This document shows, piece after piece, positions 35,513-43,209 of a stretch of 64,000 bases of DNA. The notes under the pieces are model-generated. The model was not told the DNA's origin. It made no database searches and saw nothing but the letters and a program-made list of their open reading frames with translations. Position 1 is the stretch's first letter; each line of letters opens with the position of its first letter. The DNA comes from Bacillus sp. EB01 (lineage in GTDB: Bacteria > Bacillota > Bacilli > Bacillales > Cytobacillaceae). The stretch is taken from the NCBI RefSeq assembly GCF_000613125.1, contig NZ_HG964497.1, positions 4,238,826 to 4,302,825 of the forward strand, read 5' to 3'. The position numbers were made by a program, and so were the translations under genes.

Positions 35513-35636
35513 GATTACCCTCCTGATATTTATATAATAATGCACTACATCTATTTACCCAGCTTCTCTTAGTGAAAACCTATTTTCCGACAATTATTTT
35601 AAAAAAACTACAAATTTTATGAGAAGGTTGTTTCCA

Positions 35637-35753
35637 ATGAACCAGGTTCTAGTCGAGAAGCTAAGAAAAACCGCATACCTTCTCTATAGAGAACCTAGTC
35701 GTTTTTCAGGGAAAGAGATGATTAAAACTTACAAAGATATGTACTGTTTTTAA
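35637..35753 (+). CDS. Possible 38-residue small protein
   Basis: ATG at 35637 opens a 38-codon frame beginning MNQVLVEKLRKTAYLLYREP, preceded by GAGAAGG nine bases upstream. Its sequence is basic and helical, not obviously random. It lies alone in the 313-base gap between the sugar-binding protein gene and the YjcZ genes. AGGTTCTAG...GAGAAG and CTTCTC...AGAACCT inverted segments inside it could instead form an RNA stem. No family is recognised and the call is weak. Confidence 0.25.
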   Translation: MNQVLVEKLRKTAYLLYREPSRFSGKEMIKTYKDMYCF

Positions 35754-35775
35754 TAGGGCTAATGGATTTTTATGA

Positions 35776-35812
35776 AAAAGAAATAGCCGGTCTCCTAAGT
35801 TGGAGACCGGCT
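35776..35812 (-). terminator. Terminator of the YjcZ genes
   Basis: On the minus strand AGCCGGTCTCC-AACTTA-GGAGACCGGCT is followed by ATTTCTTTTTC, just after the YjcZ stop. Confidence 0.82.
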
Positions 35813-35825
35813 TTGTTGCCATTAC

Positions 35826-35942
35826 TTAGTATTTAAAACACGCTGCTCCTACAATGATGAGTAAGATGAACAGGACAACAATCAAAGCGAAACCGCCATA
35901 ACCACATCCGCCACCATATCCATGACCATAACCGTATGGCAT
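35826..35942 (-). CDS. YjcZ-family sporulation protein (first copy downstream)
   Basis: A 38-residue protein: a Gly/Tyr/His-rich start [17 protein letters not shown] then one hydrophobic helix [18 protein letters not shown]. This is the YjcZ family of tiny sporulation proteins. AAAAGGGGAGGTTCTTAC precedes the ATG; longer in-frame readings lack a ribosome-binding site and run through the next gene. It follows the second YjcZ gene by 20 bases, so both are probably co-transcribed. Confidence 0.87.
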   Translation of the reverse strand: MPYGYGHGYGGGCGYGGFALIVVLFILLIIVGAACFKY

Positions 35943-35962
35943 GTAAGAACCTCCCCTTTTAA

Positions 35963-36064
35963 TTAGTAACCGCCGTAGCCCCAGGAAGCCCCAATGATAA
36001 CCAACAGAATGAATAGTACAACAAGCAGGGCAAATCCTCCACCGTAACCGCCAGTGCCTGACAT
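35963..36064 (-). CDS. YjcZ-family sporulation protein (second copy upstream)
   Basis: A 33-residue protein beginning [20 protein letters not shown] and ending GASWGYGGY, the classical YjcZ pattern of a glycine-rich start, a single transmembrane helix and a GYGGY end. AAGGAGGTAATGTTTA lies upstream. With its neighbour it forms a pair of similar tiny membrane proteins, likely from tandem duplication. Confidence 0.85.
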   Translation of the reverse strand: MSGTGGYGGGFALLVVLFILLVIIGASWGYGGY

Positions 36065-36235
36065 TAAACATTACCTCCTTTTGTTAAGTCCATATATCCT
36101 ATTCAATGACCTTAAAAAGTGCACTAGCATTTTAATAAATGGGCTCATGCCCAAATAAAAGCACATTCGCGCCATGGGTTTTACTAATACCCTGAAGACC
36201 AGCAAGGGATTCCTTGTAGTGCTGAACAAATAGAA

Positions 36236-36258
36236 AAGGCCTGCTTTTCGCAGGCCTT
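36236..36258 (-). terminator. Terminator of the AI-2E family gene
   Basis: AAGGCCTGC-TTTT-GCAGGCCTT-type hairpin (read on the minus strand AAGGCCTGCGAAAAGCAGGCCTT) followed by TTCTATTTG, directly after the stop codon. Confidence 0.8.
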
Positions 36259-36264
36259 CCGGAA

Positions 36265-37296
36265 TCATAATTTAAAATTCATTTTTATTACGTTCACTTT
36301 AATTAGCGTATTAAAAACAATCACAATGGCCGGTCCTGCAAACAAGCCGATGAAGCCGAGAAGCTGGAATCCAATGTAGAGGCTGACTAGTGATGCCAGC
36401 GGTGAAATTCCAAGATTGGTCGCATATACCTTCGGCTCGACAATCCTGCGGACAACGGTAATGATAAGGAACAGAATAAAAAGGCCGATACCAAGGAAAT
36501 GATTATCCTGAATAAATGAGATGACAGCCCATGGTACAAGAAAAGATCCAGTTCCGAGTATTGGCAGGATATCGACAATAACAATGAGTAAGGAAAGCAA
36601 TGCAGTATACTTCACGTTTAGAATTGCCAGACCAATAAACGCCAGGACATATGTAATGAGACTTAGGAAAATCTGTGCCTTAATAAATCCTACCCCAGCT
36701 TTCGTAAGCTGATAGAGGACAATCGATACCTTATTTTTTGTTTCTTCCCTTAGATGGCTTTTTATTGAAGCCTTAATGGAAGGAAGTTCCAGGCTAATCA
36801 AGAACAATGCAACCAGGTAAATGAGGAATTCTATCAGGAAGCCCGGAATCGCGGTCAGGAATCCGAATAGGAATTGAACAATGCTCTGTACAAACTGGTC
36901 TAACGCAGTGACTGATTCTTCTATTGTCTTTTCAACTGATGATATTACGTCTGGAGGTAATGTCTCTGCGTACGATTCCCAACGTTTAATTAAGGGTTTA
37001 ATTCCCGTAGCATATAAGTCTTTGACAAAGGTTGGTGTACTTTCAGACAGTTTAATGACCTGCTGGAACAAAATCAGGAAAAGATTGTAACCTATCACAA
37101 CAATTATCAACAAAAACGAAAGGAATGAGGCTATTACCGCTTTAACCCGACTCAATTTAAGCTTGCGTTGGAAATAGTTGACTAGCCCCTCAAGCATGAC
37201 TGCGGTAACCAGTGCAAAGATGAACGGCAGGCTATATGGCAAGAAAATGATAAACAACACTAGCAAAAACGCGGGCATAATCCACTTTTTCCACAT
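36265..37296 (-). CDS. AI-2E family / YtvI-like integral membrane protein
   Basis: A 343-residue protein of the AI-2E transporter family (PF01594) with about seven to eight membrane segments and a conserved C-terminal LVIVDILPILGTGSFLVPWA followed by IVEPKVYATNLGISPL. In bacilli several paralogues exist, some annotated as sporulation protein YtvI; substrates are uncertain, and some members are Na+/H+ or quorum-signal related. The ATG at 37296 (MWKKWIMPAFLL) follows GGGAGAGAGTATT; an in-frame TTG 15 bases earlier is less likely. Confidence 0.82.
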   Translation of the reverse strand: MWKKWIMPAFLLVLFIIFLPYSLPFIFALVTAVMLEGLVNYFQRKLKLSRVKAVIASFLSFLLIIVVIGYNLFLILFQQVIKLSESTPTFVKDLYATGIKPLIKRWESYAETLPPDVISSVEKTIEESVTALDQFVQSIVQFLFGFLTAIPGFLIEFLIYLVALFLISLELPSIKASIKSHLREETKNKVSIVLYQLTKAGVGFIKAQIFLSLITYVLAFIGLAILNVKYTALLSLLIVIVDILPILGTGSFLVPWAVISFIQDNHFLGIGLFILFLIITVVRRIVEPKVYATNLGISPLASLVSLYIGFQLLGFIGLFAGPAIVIVFNTLIKVNVIKMNFKL

Positions 37297-37587
37297 AATA
37301 CTCTCTCCCAAGCAAAATTAAAAGAATGAAACAAACATTATCTAATTATACCTTTTAAACAGTGGCAATGCGAAGCTTTTATAAAAAAAGAATCCTTCGC
37401 CGCTTTACAACCTATATCCACGATTAAAAATGAAAGAGACTGGCGAAGGGCTAATGAATTTAAAATCTCCCACAAATAATTGTTTAGATAAAACCACCTT
37501 CATGCTAATTCCCACTTCCGAGGCTTTCCATGTGGAGTTAGTGACGGAGGGTTCCCCCGCCCAGGTAGTATCCTATCAAACAAAAAA
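37297..37587. other. Intergenic region between the AI-2E gene and the cphBA operon
   Basis: AT-rich sequence with an interrupted inverted pair, CCTTCGCC (37391) and GGCGAAGG (37441), which is too far apart to be a simple terminator. A reading frame from 37430 runs through the cphA terminator and is not credible. It presumably contains the promoter of the AI-2E gene. Nothing else is recognisable. Confidence 0.4.
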
Positions 37588-37619
37588 AGGGTCCCAAAGT
37601 TTCCTCTGGGACACCCTTA
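37588..37619 (-). terminator. Terminator of the cphB-cphA operon
   Basis: On the minus strand AAGGGTGTCCCAGAGGAAAC (loop side) pairs with TTTGGGACCCTT and is followed by a run of T. It lies just after the cphA stop. Confidence 0.78.
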
Positions 37620-37622
37620 TTC

Positions 37623-40259
37623 TTATATTATCTTTTTTACGAGTGTATTGGTTGTATTGCTTATCTGCGAAATGAATTCAGAGACTACAGAGTATTTTTC
37701 AAAAAGGAATATCAATGTATCGCCTTCCTTCGAGCGGTTCCAGGCTTCATAGTAGGATTGCAATTCGTCAGGAATGATAAGTAGCTGTTTTTTCGAAATT
37801 CCTTTTTCCTTTAGTGCAGAGGCATGCATCATATTTGCAGTTTCAAGGGGCGCCCTGCCTCTCAGATCGGCATCTTCCCTAATGATAATCCGATCAGCAT
37901 TCCTGACAGCAATCTTTGCCATCTCACGAATTTCGTGATCCTGCCGGTCTCCTGGTGAGGAAATGACAGTTGTTGTGGTACCGGTCCTGAAATGGCGGGC
38001 GGTATCGAAAAATGCGTGAAGTCCGGCAATGTTATGAGCATAATCTACAATGATATTTCTGCCCGCGAGCTGGAATGTATTAAATCTACCTTTAGAATGC
38101 TGAGTATCAGGAATAAAGGTCAACGCCTTTTCCTTGAGCACTTCAAAGGAAACTCCTTGTGAATATGCGGCCGCGAGCGCTTGCAGCAGGTTCGAAATAT
38201 TGTATTTTGCTTTTCCATGAATCGTAACAGGGATATCACTTGCCGGCAATAATTTGATTTCCTGGCCATTTTCAACACAAATAATCCAGTTGTCTTCGTT
38301 CAAATACCAGACAGTCCAGCCGTTTTCAATTGCCTGATGAATATGGTGGTTTGTGTGAAAGACGCTTGTATAAATAATATTTCCTCTTGTATAGGCTGCC
38401 ATTTGGACAACCTCAGGATCGTCAGCATTGAGGATGCAATATCCGCCTTCCATTACAACCTCGGGGATTAGCCTTTTTAGCTTCACCAACTGGCCAAAAT
38501 CCTCAATGCCATCCAGTCCAAGATGATCCTCAGTTACATTTGTGACAATCCCAACATCACATTGCCGGAACGCGAGTCCTTCCCGTAATATCCCTCCCCT
38601 TGCAGTTTCGAGGACAGCAGCATCAACCTCATGGCTATGAAGGATTTTCCGGGCACTGATTGGACCGCTGCAGTCGCCTTCATCAATTGTTTGCCCTCCT
38701 ATATAAACTCCATCAGAATTCGTCATCCCGACTGTATAGCCATCCCGTTCAAGGAAGTGCTTAACAAGCCTGGTAGTCGTTGTCTTTCCATTTGTTCCAG
38801 TAACCGAAATAATAGGAATAGATGCTTCCTCACGCGTTTTAAACAAATAGTCAACAATGGCTTTGCCAACATTGCGAGGTGTACCTTTTGACGGATAATG
38901 ATGCATCCGAATTCCTGGAGCTGCGTTCACCTCGACAATTGTTGTTGTATTTCTGTCCAGTTCTTTCGTAATATCCGGACAAATCAAATCGATACCTGCA
39001 ACATCGAGCCCAATAGCTTTAGCTGCTGCCACTGCCATCCGTCGAATAGAAGGATGAACTTCATCTGTTACATCAATCGCCAGGCCGCCGGTCGAGAGAT
39101 TCGCATTCCCGACGACTTGAATCACTTTGCCTGGTTCAGGCACTGAATCAAGTGTTAAATTTGATTTTTCCAGATAACAGGAAACAATCGAATTGAGTGG
39201 GATTTTGGACATCGGCTTTTCATGTCCAGTTCCCCTTAGAGGGTTCTTGTTTTCCTCCTCGATTAATGCGCGGACTGAATCCTTTCCATTGCCAATCACG
39301 AATGGGGCAATGCGCATGCTTGCTGCAACAAGCTTGTCATCAACAACCAGCAGCCTAAAATCGCTGCCCTCAAAATAACGTTCAACTATATAATCAGACT
39401 CTGGAGTTTCAAGGCAGTTTAAAATGGAGAATAACTCCTCCCTGCTCTTGATATTTGTATAGACACCACGGCCCTGGCGCCCATTTAAAGGTTTAATGAC
39501 AAGTGGAAAACCAACCCGTTCGCCCGTCTTAAAAATATCCTCCATCGAGCTTGCTGTTTCACCTTTAGGAACCGGCAGCCCAGCCCCTGCCAAAAGTTCC
39601 TTTGTTATTTGCTTATCGCATGAATTCTCAACAGCAATATGAGAGGTTTGGCTCGTTATCGTAGCCTGAACAAATTTTTGCTTACTCCCGGTACCAATCC
39701 TTACCAGACTGTCTGTGCCAACCCTTTCAACAGGAATGCCTTTTTCAAACGCAGCATTGTAAATCGCTTCTGTACTAGGACCCAGCTTATTTTCGTAATA
39801 TAATTGTTCAATCTCATCTATATAAGGCTTCACATCAACAACAGCTTCACCATTCAATATCCGTTCAACTAGTTCCTTTGCAGCTTCAAAGGCATAGAAG
39901 CCTGATTTAGGCTCCCTATAATCATATGTAACATAGTAAACGCCTTTTTTGCTGCTGGTCAGCGTCTTTCCCCGTCTCACTTTGATTCCGGCCAAATATT
40001 GAAGCTCAATTGCCAAATGCTCTAGAATATGGCCCATCCAGGTACCCTCATTTAGCCTTTCAACAAATCCGCCTTCATAGCCCAGGGAACATGTATGGTC
40101 TTGAAGTGATGGTACTGATTTTAAAAGAGCATCATTGAATCCTGGAAGCGAGTTTGATGGGCTGAACTCTAGTTCTTCCAAGTCCAGTTCGATCCACATC
40201 GTCGGCTTATAATTGAAATAATTTGGTCCTTTCAAATACCGCACGCGTTTGATCTCCAT
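37623..40259 (-). CDS. cphA: Cyanophycin synthetase CphA
   Basis: An 878-residue enzyme with the three CphA parts: an N-terminal domain (1-160), an ATP-grasp domain (about 215-470, KPLNGRQGRGVYTNI and IVEVNAAPGIRMHHYPS) and a Mur-ligase-like domain (about 480-878, VTGTNGKTTTTRLVKHFL). It polymerises Asp and Arg to cyanophycin, a nitrogen, carbon and energy reserve. The length is close to the standard 870-880. It lies 3 bases after cphB, so they form an operon. The gene is mostly known from cyanobacteria, but homologues occur in some Firmicutes. Confidence 0.92.
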   Translation of the reverse strand: MEIKRVRYLKGPNYFNYKPTMWIELDLEELEFSPSNSLPGFNDALLKSVPSLQDHTCSLGYEGGFVERLNEGTWMGHILEHLAIELQYLAGIKVRRGKTLTSSKKGVYYVTYDYREPKSGFYAFEAAKELVERILNGEAVVDVKPYIDEIEQLYYENKLGPSTEAIYNAAFEKGIPVERVGTDSLVRIGTGSKQKFVQATITSQTSHIAVENSCDKQITKELLAGAGLPVPKGETASSMEDIFKTGERVGFPLVIKPLNGRQGRGVYTNIKSREELFSILNCLETPESDYIVERYFEGSDFRLLVVDDKLVAASMRIAPFVIGNGKDSVRALIEEENKNPLRGTGHEKPMSKIPLNSIVSCYLEKSNLTLDSVPEPGKVIQVVGNANLSTGGLAIDVTDEVHPSIRRMAVAAAKAIGLDVAGIDLICPDITKELDRNTTTIVEVNAAPGIRMHHYPSKGTPRNVGKAIVDYLFKTREEASIPIISVTGTNGKTTTTRLVKHFLERDGYTVGMTNSDGVYIGGQTIDEGDCSGPISARKILHSHEVDAAVLETARGGILREGLAFRQCDVGIVTNVTEDHLGLDGIEDFGQLVKLKRLIPEVVMEGGYCILNADDPEVVQMAAYTRGNIIYTSVFHTNHHIHQAIENGWTVWYLNEDNWIICVENGQEIKLLPASDIPVTIHGKAKYNISNLLQALAAAYSQGVSFEVLKEKALTFIPDTQHSKGRFNTFQLAGRNIIVDYAHNIAGLHAFFDTARHFRTGTTTTVISSPGDRQDHEIREMAKIAVRNADRIIIREDADLRGRAPLETANMMHASALKEKGISKKQLLIIPDELQSYYEAWNRSKEGDTLIFLFEKYSVVSEFISQISNTTNTLVKKII

Positions 40260-40262
40260 GAT

Positions 40263-41066
40263 TTACTCCCCTTTAATCAATAATTTTCTATTTTTCAGAT
40301 CGAATCGGTAGCCGTGTGTGAGGGTATGAAGTTTGAAGTTTGAAAGGGTCAATTCTTCGCTTCCGTCATCATTCGTTGTCACTTCTACGAAAGAGTTTTC
40401 TTTTCCATCCAGGATAAGGACCTGGTGCTCACCGATAACTTCGAATGTATGCCCGTTAACCAAAATCGCGGTATTTTCATCTATTCCTATACCCATTAAG
40501 TCTGGATTACCCGCAATGGCTCCAAGCAGCCTGTCAAACCGGGACCGCTGTGAAAAATGCTGATCAATCAACATTTGGCTCATAAAACCGAATCCCTTAT
40601 CCATTTCTACCTGGAGGATTTCATCGGAATCCTTCGTAAGTGCGCTGACAATCATATGTTTGCCCATAATTGATGCACCTGCACTTGTTCCTCCAAGAAC
40701 CATGCCATTTTTCCATTTATCAAAAAAAAGTGAATGGAGCTTTGTACCAGTTATCATTTGTGTAAGGCGGCTTTGATCTCCACCTGTAATGAAAAGGGCG
40801 GATAATCCCTCTACATCCTTCAATATTTGCTTTTCTTCCGCTTTTTCCCGCGAATCGACGTCAATTGTAATTGGGTCGTCAATTCCGAGATTTCGAAAAA
40901 CCTTTTGATATTCTCTTCCAACCTCTTTAGGAATCCTTGTAGCGGTTGTTAAAATCCCAACCTTCCCTTCTCTCTGAAGTGAAAGTTCGGTGAATTTCCT
41001 TAGAATGGTAACACCCTGGTATTTTTCCTCGGCGCCCCCAATAATCAACAATGGCCCATAGCTCAC
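40263..41066 (-). CDS. cphB: Cyanophycinase CphB
   Basis: A 267-residue serine peptidase of family S51. The nucleophile motif GGTSAGAS (about residue 130), ITGGDQSRLTQ, the HFSQRSRFDRL segment and GIGIDENTAILV fit cyanophycinase. It cleaves cyanophycin to beta-Asp-Arg dipeptides, the first step of mobilising the polymer. GTG 41066 is preferred as start (VSYGPLLIIGG), with AAGGTGA overlapping the region upstream; GTG 41075 is an alternative. It is the first gene of the operon with cphA. Confidence 0.9.
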   Translation of the reverse strand: MSYGPLLIIGGAEEKYQGVTILRKFTELSLQREGKVGILTTATRIPKEVGREYQKVFRNLGIDDPITIDVDSREKAEEKQILKDVEGLSALFITGGDQSRLTQMITGTKLHSLFFDKWKNGMVLGGTSAGASIMGKHMIVSALTKDSDEILQVEMDKGFGFMSQMLIDQHFSQRSRFDRLLGAIAGNPDLMGIGIDENTAILVNGHTFEVIGEHQVLILDGKENSFVEVTTNDDGSEELTLSNFKLHTLTHGYRFDLKNRKLLIKGE

Positions 41067-41303
41067 ACAGATCACCTTATATCCCAGAATTTTAAGAACA
41101 AAAATAACATGTTTGTTATACCCATTTTTCCAAAAAGTAAAACTATTGTTCGTAAAAGGATATGTTGAAAAAACGATAATATGGCAGTACAGTTAAATAT
41201 TTCTTTTTAGACATGCATATTTCTTTTCGCCGCTTTAGTTACAATATTTCAACGTTTTAGTCTGTCCACAAAAGGGGTATAGCTATAGGAGAGGTGATCA
41301 TTT

Positions 41304-41531
41304 ATGGACAGCAATCGCAAAGATCATGGACTTCACCTTAAGAAGGGGAACCGTGATAATCCTGAGCAATATCCTACTAATAAAGAGAGCCTATTTGATA
41401 AGTTTAAAAGTGAGCAAAATGTCGATCCACTACCGATGGAAGACTTGGCCATGGAACAGCGCGAAGAAAAAGATGGCGACCATACAAAGGATGAATCGTC
41501 CAGTGAAAACAAATACAAAACAGGTTTTTAA
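41304..41531 (+). CDS. Small hydrophilic protein of unknown function
   Basis: A 75-residue, highly charged protein beginning MDSNRKDHGLHLKKGNRDNP, with no cysteines, signal peptide or membrane segment. It is preceded by GGAGAGGTGATCATTT. Such small, charged proteins in bacilli are often sporulation-associated, but I recognise no family. It is divergent from cphB across about 240 bases. Confidence 0.6.
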   Translation: MDSNRKDHGLHLKKGNRDNPEQYPTNKESLFDKFKSEQNVDPLPMEDLAMEQREEKDGDHTKDESSSENKYKTGF

Positions 41532-41662
41532 AACACTGTGATGATGGAAATTGTCTTGTATTAAAACCGCGGGCAGTTAGACTCGTTCTCTTAAAAAAAC
41601 CAGCTAAAAAAATGTTTTCTATTTGTTCGACTAAAAAATTGCTGAAGTGCAGACACTTTATT

Positions 41663-41788
41663 GATTGGAGCGGAAGGCACGAAGACTCCTACGGGAGAAA
41701 AGGTCAGTGGGAGACCCCGCAGGAGCAAAGCGACGAGGAGGCTCCCAGGCCGCCCGTGGAAAGCGAAGTGCCTGAAGCGGAAATCACA
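41663..41788. repeat. 126-bp structured repeat, copy 2
   Basis: Starts GATTGGAGCGGAAGGCACGA and ends GTGCCTGAAGCGGAAATCAC. It matches copy 1 (26860-26985) over nearly the whole length. The closing stem is AGGCAC/GTGCCT here and AGGCGC/GCGCCT in copy 1, a compensatory change. The core CAGGAGCAAAGCGACGAGG differs from copy 1's CAGGCGCTCGCGCCGAGG. It occupies most of the 314-base gap between two small genes; the rest is AT-rich. Confidence 0.82.
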
Positions 41789-41845
41789 GAAACTCTTAAG
41801 TTTAACCTATATAGACAAAAGTTTATTTTTCAAAGGAGGATCATC

Positions 41846-41971
41846 ATGGAAAACAATAAAAAAGACCAAAACAATTCTGTTGAGCAAAATAAAAAAGTTG
41901 AGCAGGGCAAGGATATCTCGGCTCAGCGAGATCCTGAAAAACCAAAGCATACTTCAACAAAAGAACAATAA
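41846..41971 (+). CDS. 41-residue hydrophilic protein
   Basis: Begins MENNKKDQNNSVEQNKKVEQ and consists almost entirely of polar and charged residues. CAAAGGAGGATCATC gives it an excellent ribosome-binding site. A longer in-frame reading would translate the repeat element and is not credible. A terminator follows. Function unknown. Confidence 0.6.
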   Translation: MENNKKDQNNSVEQNKKVEQGKDISAQRDPEKPKHTSTKEQ

Positions 41972-41985
41972 AAGGAATTCAAATA

Positions 41986-42013
41986 GATTGCCTGGCTGAG
42001 CCAGGCAATCTTA
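41986..42013. terminator. Bidirectional terminator between the small gene and the ger operon
   Basis: GATTGCCTGGC-TGA-GCCAGGCAATC hairpin followed by TTATTTTTTC on the plus strand. Confidence 0.85.
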
Positions 42014-42018
42014 TTTTT

Positions 42019-43209
42019 TCACTTTAAATTTTGGAGGAAGCTTTTGGTTCGGATACCGGACCTTCGAATAATAAAGTTTACTTCTACATCAATTTCACCT
42101 TTTGTGAACACTTCATCCCAATTCTTTTCGACTTTATTGAATGTTTTAGGATGCTGCCGGTATAAGACTTCACCAAATCCAAAAATATCAGCCTTATATT
42201 TTTCTTGTGCTTTTTTTACGGTACCTTCAATTGTCATTTTTATATGGTCGGAAGCATAATCTTGAAGTTTTTCGTAGCTTTGGACACTTGAAAGATCCTC
42301 AGAGCATTGAGTGCCTTCTATATACCCAACCGCATGAATCCTCACATTTACTTTTGCCTTTCCATTAACCATATCAGCTTTTGTTTTTGTTTTGGTGTTA
42401 TAGATCCTTAAGGTAACCAGTCCCTCTTTTCCACACGGAATGGCTACTGATGTCTGTAGAATGTCATCCTGCAGCCAAAGATAATTTCTTGTATGTTCCA
42501 TGTTCATAAAGCCTTTCAGCCTGGCACCTTTAAATACCGCCATCGAGTCTGAAACGACCATTGTGTCAGGGGTAACCTTGTTCATATTCCCAACATTGCT
42601 GCCCCTTTCGGGGTCACCCGTTAATCTGACCGCTTGCATCACAGGCTGCCTTCCCGGGGATGTCAATGCTGAAACAACATCGTTTAAATGAACATTAGGG
42701 TCCCCGCCCCATTCCTTCTTCATCGTCCTCAACTGTGAAAATAATTTCAATGACGATGATTTCTGAACCTGATAGGTAATCTTTAGAATATCGGCAGCCT
42801 TTGCGTCTTTAGCAACAATAAAATTAAAATCATCCCTAATTTCCCGATTGCGTTCAAGATAATCGATAAACTCAAGCACTCCTTCTCTAGCCAATTCCTC
42901 ACTTATGACCAGGACTTTCATGTGCGAATAAATTACATGCCTGCCAATGCCTGAATTCACTTTTCTGGCAAGCTCCGCAATAGAATCTCCTTCCATGGAG
43001 TAAACAACAGAGGCGGAAACACCGGTTGTTGTTTTCGGGTTTAACTCCCGCGCGTTTACACCTTCAATGCTGAATAAATATTTATGTTTTTCTCCCTTAT
43101 CAATGGCCATTCCCGTAATAACCGAGATGGTGGATAGTTCCTTTTTATCCCAGCATCCAGTTAGAAGAAATACAGAGATAAGTATTAGCAACATACATTT
43201 CTTACTCAC
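42019..43209 (-). CDS. Germinant receptor C subunit (GerKC-like lipoprotein)
   Basis: A 396-residue protein of the Ger(x)C family. The lipoprotein signal MSKKCMLLILISVFLLTGCW gives an acylated cysteine at residue 19, followed by DKKELSTISVITGMAIDKG, the family's conserved start. It anchors on the outer face of the spore inner membrane. It overlaps the A-subunit gene by eight bases and is the last gene of the ger operon. Confidence 0.9.
   Translation of the reverse strand: MSKKCMLLILISVFLLTGCWDKKELSTISVITGMAIDKGEKHKYLFSIEGVNARELNPKTTTGVSASVVYSMEGDSIAELARKVNSGIGRHVIYSHMKVLVISEELAREGVLEFIDYLERNREIRDDFNFIVAKDAKAADILKITYQVQKSSSLKLFSQLRTMKKEWGGDPNVHLNDVVSALTSPGRQPVMQAVRLTGDPERGSNVGNMNKVTPDTMVVSDSMAVFKGARLKGFMNMEHTRNYLWLQDDILQTSVAIPCGKEGLVTLRIYNTKTKTKADMVNGKAKVNVRIHAVGYIEGTQCSEDLSSVQSYEKLQDYASDHIKMTIEGTVKKAQEKYKADIFGFGEVLYRQHPKTFNKVEKNWDEVFTKGEIDVEVNFIIRRSGIRTKSFLQNLK

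Noticed and set aside
36071..36268. A 65-codon minus-strand frame between the AI-2E gene and YjcZ
   Set aside because: Its start region is the terminator hairpin of the AI-2E gene, and no ribosome-binding site or family match is seen.
37430..37675. An 81-codon plus-strand frame
   Set aside because: It runs through the cphA terminator and into the cphA gene on the other strand.
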